64,000 bases of DNA from Agrobacterium sp. a22-2. Lineage in GTDB: Bacteria > Pseudomonadota > Alphaproteobacteria > Rhizobiales > Rhizobiaceae. The position numbers and the translations under genes are program-made. The notes beneath the pieces were generated by a model. It was not told where the DNA came from, ran no database searches, and saw nothing but the letters and a program-made list of their open reading frames with translations. Where the stretch lies: the NCBI RefSeq assembly GCF_012276985.1, contig NZ_JAAXMM010000018.1:1-64000 (forward strand), given 5' to 3'. This document shows positions 9,078-15,683 of this stretch, in pieces (the stretch's first letter is position 1; each line of letters opens with the position of its first letter).

Positions 9078-10037
9078 GTGACGGATATCGACAACACGAT
9101 TCAGGATATCGGCTTCATCCTGGTCCCGGGCTTTGCGCTGATGTGCTTTGCCTCGGCTGTCGAACCGCTGCGCGCCGTCAACCTCCTGGCCGGGCGGGAG
9201 CTTTACCGGGTCCATATCTATTCGCCGGATGGCAATATGGTCCGGTCCTCGTCGGGCGCTCTGGTTCCGGCCCAGCCGCTGCCGGCCCGCGGCGAGCGCC
9301 TGCATTCGGTCTTCGTGGTCGCCGGCGGCCACCCCTCCGGCTGGCACTGGCCCAACATCTATGCAAGCCTCAGAGCTTTTGAACGGGAAGGCGCGCGGAT
9401 TGGCGGCATTTCCGGCGGCCCCTATCTGCTGGCCGCCGCCGGCCTGCTAGACGCCCATCGCTTCACCATCCACTGGGAACATGCGCCGGCGCTGATCGAG
9501 GACTTTCCGGGCCTGAAGCCCGAACAGGCACGCTATATCTTCGATCGCAATCGGCTGACCTGCGGCGGCGGCGTGGCACCGCTCGACATGATGCACGCAC
9601 TGATTGCCGCCCGTTTCGGCCCGGCCTTCGCCACCCGTGTCAGCGACTGGTATCTGCACACCCAGGTCGGATCCGCGGCCGAGCCGCAACGCGCCTCGCT
9701 TGCCGAGCGCCACGGCCTGCATCATCCGGCGCTCTTGGCTGTACTGGAAAAGATGGAGGCGACCATCGAACAGCCACTGGACCGCGATGCCATGGCGCGC
9801 TTCGCGGGCATGACTCCACGCCACCTCGACAGGCTCTTTGCCGGCCATCTCAACTCGACCTTCACGCTGGAATACCGGCGCTTGCGGCTCGAACATGCCC
9901 GCAAGCTGTTGCAGCAGAGCGCCCTTTCCGTCTCCGAGATTGCCTTTGCCTGCGGCTTTGCCAGCCCCGGCCATTTCGCCCGGCGCTATCGCGAGCATTT
10001 CGGTATGACACCTCGCAGCGTGCGGAAGGCCCACTGA
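9078..10037 (+). CDS. glxA: GlxA-family transcriptional regulator (DJ-1/PfpI domain + AraC HTH)
   Basis: This 319-residue protein starts at GTG 9078 behind GAGGACAGGAC. Residues about 1-190 form a DJ-1/PfpI-like amidotransferase-fold sensor domain (DIGFILVPGFALMCFASAVEPLRA; GGISGGPYLLAAAGLLD in place of the catalytic Cys region). Residues about 215-319 hold an AraC double helix-turn-helix, ending VSEIAFACGFASPGHFARRYREHFGMTPRSVR. It lies just upstream of, and co-directional with, glxBCD and glnT, the arrangement described in rhizobia, so it probably activates them. The effector is unknown. The 136-bp gap before glxB, AT-rich at 10060-10110, is the likely target. Confidence 0.85.
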   Translation: MTDIDNTIQDIGFILVPGFALMCFASAVEPLRAVNLLAGRELYRVHIYSPDGNMVRSSSGALVPAQPLPARGERLHSVFVVAGGHPSGWHWPNIYASLRAFEREGARIGGISGGPYLLAAAGLLDAHRFTIHWEHAPALIEDFPGLKPEQARYIFDRNRLTCGGGVAPLDMMHALIAARFGPAFATRVSDWYLHTQVGSAAEPQRASLAERHGLHHPALLAVLEKMEATIEQPLDRDAMARFAGMTPRHLDRLFAGHLNSTFTLEYRRLRLEHARKLLQQSALSVSEIAFACGFASPGHFARRYREHFGMTPRSVRKAH

Positions 10038-10173
10038 ACGAATTCGGTCGTCTTTCCTCCAAAAAATATTTCACTTAAGGCAATTATATTTCTCTTCAGT
10101 TGATTTGGCGTTTCATCTCTGGTACCGACATGGACAGTGAGAAATGTCTCAGAGCGGAATGGAGTGAGAGCCG

Positions 10174-11082
10174 ATGTGTGGCATCGTTGGATTGTTCTTG
10201 AAGGATAAGAGCCTGGAGCCGCAGCTGGGTGCCCTGCTCTCGCAAATGCTTGTTATCATGACCGACCGAGGCCCCGACAGCGCCGGCATCGCCATCTACG
10301 GCGCACCGCAGTCGGGCAAGGCAAAGATCACCGTACAATCGGCCGCCTCAGAGACGGATTTCGCAAGCCTTGAAGCTGATCTGGCCAAGAGCCTCGACAG
10401 CGAGGTCGACGTCAAGATCAAGAATTCCCACGCGGTGATCACGCTGGATGCGGGCAAGGTCAGTGAGGCCCGCACCCTTCTCTCGACGCTCCGTCCCGAT
10501 ATCAGGGTGATGTCGAGCGGCGACACCATCGAGATCTACAAGGAAACCGGCTTGCCGAAGGACGTGGTCTCGCGTTTTGCGGTGAATTCCATGGCCGGCA
10601 CCCACGGCATCGGCCATACACGCATGGCCACCGAATCCGCCGTTACGACGCTCGGCGCCCATCCGTTTTCGACCGGCGCCGACCAGTGCCTTGTGCACAA
10701 CGGCTCGCTGTCAAACCATAACAACCTGCGCCGCGAGCTGAAGCGCGAAGGCATGTCGTTCGAGACGGAAAACGATTCCGAAGTCGCAGCCGCCTATCTC
10801 ACTGCCGAAATGGCCCATGGCAAGAACCTCGGCGCGGCCCTCGACAGCGCCATCGACGACCTCGACGGCTTCTTCACCTTCGTGGTCGGCACCAAGTCGG
10901 GCTTCGGCGTGCTGCGCGATCCGATCGCCTGCAAGCCGGCTGTCATGGCCGAGACGGACCAGTATGTCGCCTTCGGCTCGGAATATCGCGCCTTGGTCAA
11001 CCTGCCAGGCATCGACACCGCCCGCATCTGGGAGCCGGAACCGGCCACCGTCTATTTCTGGGAACATGAACAAGCCGCCTGA
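10174..11082 (+). CDS. glxB: Class II glutamine amidotransferase subunit (GlxB; MgsA-like)
   Basis: The 302-residue protein begins MCGIVGLF, which exposes Cys2, the nucleophile of N-terminal-nucleophile glutamine amidotransferases. Further family motifs are GIGHTRMATES, HPFSTGADQCLVHNGSLSNHN and the glutamine-site ENDSEVAAAYL. It corresponds to the amidotransferase domain of glutamate synthase as a free subunit. The same split appears in N-methylglutamate synthase (MgsA). It is followed at 27 bp by glxC and then glxD, so the three polypeptides together match one GltB-like enzyme. The ribosome site GGAGTGAGAG precedes ATG 10174. Substrate (ammonia or methylamine chemistry) cannot be decided from sequence alone. 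Confidence 0.9.
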   Translation: MCGIVGLFLKDKSLEPQLGALLSQMLVIMTDRGPDSAGIAIYGAPQSGKAKITVQSAASETDFASLEADLAKSLDSEVDVKIKNSHAVITLDAGKVSEARTLLSTLRPDIRVMSSGDTIEIYKETGLPKDVVSRFAVNSMAGTHGIGHTRMATESAVTTLGAHPFSTGADQCLVHNGSLSNHNNLRRELKREGMSFETENDSEVAAAYLTAEMAHGKNLGAALDSAIDDLDGFFTFVVGTKSGFGVLRDPIACKPAVMAETDQYVAFGSEYRALVNLPGIDTARIWEPEPATVYFWEHEQAA

Positions 11083-11109
11083 CCAAACTGGCCGACAAGG
11101 AAGACCAGC

Positions 11110-11796
11110 ATGCCGAGTTTCGATCTTGCCATCACGCCGCTGCGTGAGCTCAATCAAAGCCTCCACGACATCCCCGCCGGCAGCAATGACCTGCATTTCG
11201 ACGTGCTGAACCCGCGCGGCAGCCACGCAGTCGCCGTGGGCATCGATGCGCCGGTCAGCGTCGATGTACGCGGCAATGTCGGCTATTATTGCGGCGGCAT
11301 GAACGCGCAGGCCGCCATTACCATCCATGGTTCGGCCGGTCCGGGCGTTGCCGAAAACATGATGTCCGGCGTGGTTACCATCAAGGGCGATGCCAGCCAG
11401 TATGCCGGCGCCACCGGCCGCGGCGGGCTGTTGATCATCGAAGGCAATGCCTCGTCGCGCTGCGGCATTTCGATGAAGGGCATCGATATCGTCGTCAAGG
11501 GCAATATCGGCCACATGTCGGCCTTCATGGCGCAGTCGGGCAATCTGGTGGTACTGGGCGATGCCGGCGATGCGCTGGGCGACAGCCTCTATGAGGCCCG
11601 GCTTTTCGTGCGCGGCACCGTGAAGAGCCTCGGCGCCGATTGCATCGAGAAGGACCTGCGCGCCGAACACATCGAGATCCTGCAGGCGCTTCTCGACAGG
11701 TCAGGCGTGACGGATGTGAAGCCGGAGGAGTTCAAGCGCTACGGTTCGGCCCGAAAGCTCTACAATTTCAACATCGACAATGCCGACGCCTATTGA
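11110..11796 (+). CDS. glxC: GXGXG-domain subunit of glutamate-synthase-like complex (GlxC; MgsB-like)
   Basis: The 228-residue protein is a right-handed beta-helix of the glutamate synthase C-terminal (GXGXG) type. Repeated G-x-x-G-y-y units are visible, for example VRGNVGYYCGGMNAQ, GSAGPGVAENMMSG, ASQYAGATGRGG and GDAGDALGDSLYEA. In glutamate synthase this domain is structural and positions the ammonia tunnel; here it is a separate chain between the amidotransferase and FMN subunits. The C-terminus has a short helical tail (EEFKRYGSARKLYNFN) likely used for docking. The stop overlaps an upstream in-frame ATG of the next gene, so glxC and glxD are tightly coupled. Confidence 0.9.
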   Translation: MPSFDLAITPLRELNQSLHDIPAGSNDLHFDVLNPRGSHAVAVGIDAPVSVDVRGNVGYYCGGMNAQAAITIHGSAGPGVAENMMSGVVTIKGDASQYAGATGRGGLLIIEGNASSRCGISMKGIDIVVKGNIGHMSAFMAQSGNLVVLGDAGDALGDSLYEARLFVRGTVKSLGADCIEKDLRAEHIEILQALLDRSGVTDVKPEEFKRYGSARKLYNFNIDNADAY

Positions 11797-11806
11797 GGGA
11801 CATGAG

Positions 11807-13135
11807 ATGAGCTATCACAACCCGCCCACCACGCCCCGCAAGTCTGCTACCTTCGACGACTACACCCTGTCCGAGATCCGCCGTGCGGCGGCAACCGGCA
11901 TCTACGACATCCGTGGCGGCGGCGCCAAGCGCAAGGTGCCGCATTTCGACGACCTGCTGTTTCTCGGCGCTTCGATCTCGCGCTATCCGCTGGAAGGCTA
12001 TCGCGAGCGCTGCGACACCAATGTCGTGCTGGGTTCACGCTTTGCCAAGAAGCCGATCGAGCTGAAGATCCCCATCACCATTGCAGGCATGAGCTTCGGC
12101 TCGCTATCCGGCCCGGCCAAGGAAGCGCTCGGCCGTGGCGCGTCGCTATCCGGCACATCGACCACCACTGGCGACGGCGGCATGACCGAGGAGGAACGCG
12201 GCCATTCCTCGATCCTCGTCTACCAGTATCTGCCGTCGCGTTATGGCATGAACCCCCATGACCTGCGCCGCGCCGACGCCATCGAGATCGTCATCGGCCA
12301 GGGCGCCAAGCCCGGCGGCGGCGGCATGCTGCTCGGCCAGAAGATTTCCGACCGCGTCGCCGACATGCGCACCCTGCCGAAAGGCATCGACCAGCGCTCC
12401 GCCTGCCGCCATCCCGACTGGACAGGCCCGGACGACCTGGAAATCAAGATCCTCGAACTGCGCGAAATCACCAATTGGGAGAAGCCGATCTATGTGAAGG
12501 TCGGCGGCGCTCGGCCCTATTACGACACGGCGCTGGCCGTGAAAGCCGGCGCCGATGTCGTGGTGCTCGATGGCATGCAGGGCGGCACCGCCGCCACGCA
12601 GGACGTCTTCATCGAAAATGTCGGCATGCCGACGCTTGCCTGCATTCGGCCCGCCGTCCAGGCCCTGCAGGATCTGGGCATGCATCGCAAGGTGCAGCTC
12701 ATCATCTCCGGCGGCATCCGCTCCGGTGCCGATGTCGCCAAAGCGCTGGCGCTCGGCGCCGACGCCGTGTCGATCGGCACCGCGGCACTGGTGGCGATCG
12801 GCGACAACGATCCGCACTGGGAGGCGGAATACAATGCGCTCGGCACCACCGCCGGCGCCTATGACGACTGGCACGAGGGCCGCGACCCGGCCGGCATCAC
12901 CACGCAGGATCCGGAACTGATGAAGCGCCTCGATCCGGTTCTGGCCGGCCGCAGGCTTGCCAACTATCTCAAGGTCATGACGCTGGAGGCCCAGACCATC
13001 GCGCGGGCCTGCGGCAAGAACCATGTCCACAATCTCGAGCCGGAAGACCTCTGCGCCCTGACCATCGAGGCCTCGGCCATGGCCCAGGTGCCACTGGCCG
13101 GCACCAGCTGGATCCCCGGCAAGGGAGGGTTTTGA
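11807..13135 (+). CDS. glxD: FMN-binding glutamate-synthase-like subunit (GlxD; MgsC-like)
   Basis: From ATG 11807 (MSYHNPP, preceded by GAGGGACATGAG) the protein has 442 residues; an ATG at 11780 inside glxC is less likely. It is the FMN/synthase barrel of the glutamate synthase family: TIAGMSFGSLSGPAKEALGRGAS, GDGGMTEEERG, GQGAKPGGGGMLLGQK, IYVKVGGARPYYDTA and the phosphate-binding end DGMQGGTAATQD with SGGIRSGADVAKALALGADAVSIGTA. In N-methylglutamate synthase the homologous subunit reduces the imine formed from 2-oxoglutarate and methylamine. It is followed by a GC-rich palindrome and glnT. Confidence 0.9.
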   Translation: MSYHNPPTTPRKSATFDDYTLSEIRRAAATGIYDIRGGGAKRKVPHFDDLLFLGASISRYPLEGYRERCDTNVVLGSRFAKKPIELKIPITIAGMSFGSLSGPAKEALGRGASLSGTSTTTGDGGMTEEERGHSSILVYQYLPSRYGMNPHDLRRADAIEIVIGQGAKPGGGGMLLGQKISDRVADMRTLPKGIDQRSACRHPDWTGPDDLEIKILELREITNWEKPIYVKVGGARPYYDTALAVKAGADVVVLDGMQGGTAATQDVFIENVGMPTLACIRPAVQALQDLGMHRKVQLIISGGIRSGADVAKALALGADAVSIGTAALVAIGDNDPHWEAEYNALGTTAGAYDDWHEGRDPAGITTQDPELMKRLDPVLAGRRLANYLKVMTLEAQTIARACGKNHVHNLEPEDLCALTIEASAMAQVPLAGTSWIPGKGGF

Positions 13136-13149
13136 GCAGCCCTGTCGTC

Positions 13150-13175
13150 CCCTCTCCCCGCCCGCGGGGAGAGGG
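13150..13175. repeat. GC-rich palindromic intergenic repeat
   Basis: A perfect inverted repeat, arms CCCTCTCCCCGC and GCGGGGAGAGGG around CC, sits in the 109-bp gap between glxD and glnT. It is followed by GCTAGGGTGAGGGGC. The element resembles the common REP-like extragenic palindromes of rhizobia. It may form a stable mRNA hairpin that changes the glxD/glnT ratio. No second copy occurs in the window that I can see. Confidence 0.6.
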
Positions 13176-13244
13176 CTAGGGTGAGGGGCAAAACCCACCC
13201 TGAACTATCGCGCAAGTGTCTAAAAAATCCAAAAGGGGAACGAC

Positions 13245-14552
13245 GTGACACTCGATCTTGCAACCTATGCCAAGGACAATGGCATCAAATATTTCATGAT
13301 CAGCTATACCGACCTGTTCGGTGGGCAGCGAGCCAAGCTTGTGCCGGCCCAGGCGATTGCCGGCATGCAGCGCGAAGGGGCGGGCTTTGCCGGCTTTGCC
13401 ACCTGGCTCGACATGACACCGGCCCATCCAGATCTCTTCGCCCTGCCGGATGCCTCTTCGGTGATCCAGCTGCCGTGGAAGAAGGAAGTCGCCTGGGTCG
13501 CGGCCGACTGCATGATGGAAGGCCGCTCGGTCGCGCAGGCGCCGCGCAACCTGCTGAAGCGGCTGATCGGTGAAGCCCAGAGCGAGGGCATGCGGGTCAA
13601 GACTGGCGTCGAGGCGGAATTCTTCCTGATTTCCGCCGACGGCTCGGAAATTTCCGATGGTCTCGATACGGCGGAAAAGCCCTGCTATGACCAGCAGGCC
13701 ATCATGCGGCGCTACGATGTTATCGCCGAGATCTGCGACTACATGCTGGAACTCGGCTGGGGGCCGTATCAGAACGACCACGAGGATGCCAACGGCCAGT
13801 TCGAGATGAACTGGGAATTTGACGACGCGCTGAAAACCGCCGACAAGCATTCCTTCTTCAAGTTCATGGTCAAATCCGTGGCCGAAAAACACGGACTGCG
13901 CGCCACCTTCATGCCGAAACCCTTCAAGGGACTGACTGGCAATGGCTGCCATTGCCACATCTCGGTCTGGGACCTGCCGGGCAAAAACAATGCCTTTGCC
14001 GACGACAATGCCGATTTCGGCCTGTCCGCCAAGGGCCTGAATTTCCTGGGCGGCATCATGAACCACGCCTCGGCTCTGGCCGCCATCACCAATCCGACCG
14101 TCAATTCCTACAAGCGCATCAACGCGCCGCGCACCACCTCCGGGGCCACCTGGTCGCCCAATTCGGTCACCTGGACCGGTAACAACCGTACCCATATGGT
14201 GCGCGTTCCGGGTCCCGGCCGCTTCGAGCTCCGCCTGCCGGACGGCGCCGTCAACCCCTACCTACTGCAGGCCGTGATCATCGCCTGCGGTCTCAACGGC
14301 GTGCGCACCAAGGCCGATCCCGGCCCGCATCACGATATCGACATGTATCAGGAAGGCCATCTGGTAAAGGACGCGCCGCGCCTTCCGCTCAATCTGCTCG
14401 ACGCCTTGCGTCAATACGACGGGGATACGCTTCTGAAAGACGCAATGGGAACGGAGTTTTCCGCAGCCTATCTTAAGCTCAAGCACAATGAGTGGAACGC
14501 TTATGCCGGTCACTTCACCCAATGGGAGCGCGACACCACGCTCGACATCTGA
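13245..14552 (+). CDS. glnT: Glutamine synthetase-like ligase (GlnT / GmaS family)
   Basis: The 435-residue protein starts at GTG 13245 behind AAGGGGAACGAC. Glutamine synthetase fold motifs include the acidic metal ligand in TGVEAEFFL, NDHEDANGQFEMN, the ATP/metal histidine segment GNGCHCHISVWD and the glutamate/arginine region NSYKRINAPRTTSGATWSP with RFELRLPDGAVNPYLLQA. Length and motifs match the rhizobial GlnT (type III) group, which also contains gamma-glutamylmethylamide synthetase (GmaS). Next to glxBCD and purU, a role in methylamine or unusual amine assimilation is as plausible as plain glutamine synthesis. A strong terminator follows. Confidence 0.85.
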   Translation: MTLDLATYAKDNGIKYFMISYTDLFGGQRAKLVPAQAIAGMQREGAGFAGFATWLDMTPAHPDLFALPDASSVIQLPWKKEVAWVAADCMMEGRSVAQAPRNLLKRLIGEAQSEGMRVKTGVEAEFFLISADGSEISDGLDTAEKPCYDQQAIMRRYDVIAEICDYMLELGWGPYQNDHEDANGQFEMNWEFDDALKTADKHSFFKFMVKSVAEKHGLRATFMPKPFKGLTGNGCHCHISVWDLPGKNNAFADDNADFGLSAKGLNFLGGIMNHASALAAITNPTVNSYKRINAPRTTSGATWSPNSVTWTGNNRTHMVRVPGPGRFELRLPDGAVNPYLLQAVIIACGLNGVRTKADPGPHHDIDMYQEGHLVKDAPRLPLNLLDALRQYDGDTLLKDAMGTEFSAAYLKLKHNEWNAYAGHFTQWERDTTLDI

Positions 14553-14597
14553 GGGCCGGAATTATCGTTCGATTCGCAGAACAGCTATTCCAACGAC

Positions 14598-14625
14598 AAG
14601 GCGCCGGAGCTTGTCCGGCGCCTTT
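14598..14625 (+). terminator. Rho-independent-like terminator after glnT
   Basis: AAGGCGCCGG and CCGGCGCCTTT form a 10-bp GC-rich stem with a 7-base loop, followed by a short T tract, about 45 bp after the glnT stop and 58 bp before purU. It suggests that purU has its own promoter or is reached by read-through. Confidence 0.65.
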
Positions 14626-14682
14626 CACTTGGGATAAACAACTGCCGCATGCCCTGCACGGGCCGAGCATAAGGGTTGAGAT

Positions 14683-15567
14683 ATGACTAGCTACGTATTG
14701 ACGGTTTCCTGCAAGTCCACCAGAGGCATTGTCGCCGCGATTTCAGGTTATCTCGCCGCCGAGGGCTGCAACATCATCGACAGCTCGCAATTCGACGACC
14801 TCGATACCGGCAAGTTCTTCATGCGCGTCAGCTTCATCTCCGAAGAGGGCCTCAGCGGAGACAAGCTGCTCGAGGGCTTCGCGCCGATCGCGGAGAAATT
14901 CGCCATGACGTTCGAGATGCATGACTCGGCCCACCGCATGAAGGTGCTGCTGATGGTGTCGCGCTTTGGCCACTGCCTCAACGACCTGCTCTACCGCTGG
15001 AAGATCGGCGCGCTGCCAATCGAGATCGTCGGTGTTATCTCCAACCATTTCGACTATCAGAAGGTCGTGGTCAATCACGACATTCCGTTCCACCATATCC
15101 CGGTCACCAAGGCCAACAAGCCGCAGGCCGAGGCTCGGATCATGGAAGTGGTCGAGCAGACCGGCACCGAACTGATCGTGCTGGCCCGCTACATGCAGAT
15201 CCTGTCCGACAGCATGTGCCAGAAAATGTCCGGACGGATCATCAACATCCACCACTCTTTCCTGCCGAGCTTCAAGGGCGCAAATCCCTACAAGCAGGCA
15301 TTCGAGCGCGGCGTGAAGCTGATCGGCGCCACGGCCCATTACGTCACCGCAGACCTCGACGAAGGCCCCATCATCGAGCAGGACGTTGCCCGCATCACCC
15401 ATGCGCAGTCGGGCGAGGACTATGTCTCGATCGGCCGCGACGTCGAGAGCCAGGTGCTGGCCCGCGCCATCCACGCGCATATCCATCACCGCACCTTCAT
15501 CAACGGCAACCGCACGGTCGTTTTCCCCGCAAGCCCCGGTTCCTACGCTTCCGAGCGCATGGGCTGA
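14683..15567 (+). CDS. purU: Formyltetrahydrofolate deformylase
   Basis: The 294-residue protein has an N-terminal ACT domain (YVLTVSCKSTRGIVAAISGYLA, about residues 3-80) followed by a formyltransferase-like hydrolase domain. PurU hallmarks are the HRMKVLLMVSRFGHCLNDLL segment, AxYMQIL, the catalytic NIHHSFLPSFKGANPY and the late aspartate segment GATAHYVTADLDEGPIIEQD. It converts 10-formyl-THF to formate and THF. PurU accompanies glutamate-linked methylamine oxidation clusters, where C1 units enter THF, which fits the preceding glx/glnT genes. Length matches the family (about 280-295). ATG 14683 is preceded by AAGGGTTGAG. Confidence 0.93.
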   Translation: MTSYVLTVSCKSTRGIVAAISGYLAAEGCNIIDSSQFDDLDTGKFFMRVSFISEEGLSGDKLLEGFAPIAEKFAMTFEMHDSAHRMKVLLMVSRFGHCLNDLLYRWKIGALPIEIVGVISNHFDYQKVVVNHDIPFHHIPVTKANKPQAEARIMEVVEQTGTELIVLARYMQILSDSMCQKMSGRIINIHHSFLPSFKGANPYKQAFERGVKLIGATAHYVTADLDEGPIIEQDVARITHAQSGEDYVSIGRDVESQVLARAIHAHIHHRTFINGNRTVVFPASPGSYASERMG

Positions 15568-15683
15568 CGCTTTCGGTTAATGCCTCAAGCAGACCTCCGG
15601 CCGCAGATCAGTGCGGCCGGGATGGACGCGCGCTATGCGTTTGATATTGTCGGCTGAATTTGAGTCTCCAAGGGAGAACAACC

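Noticed and set aside
14572..14592. Extra copy of the 18-bp MarR motif (TATCGTTCGATTCGCAGAAC)
   Set aside because: Only the TCGTTCG half matches; the CAAAC half is missing and the site is not before a catabolic regulon gene.
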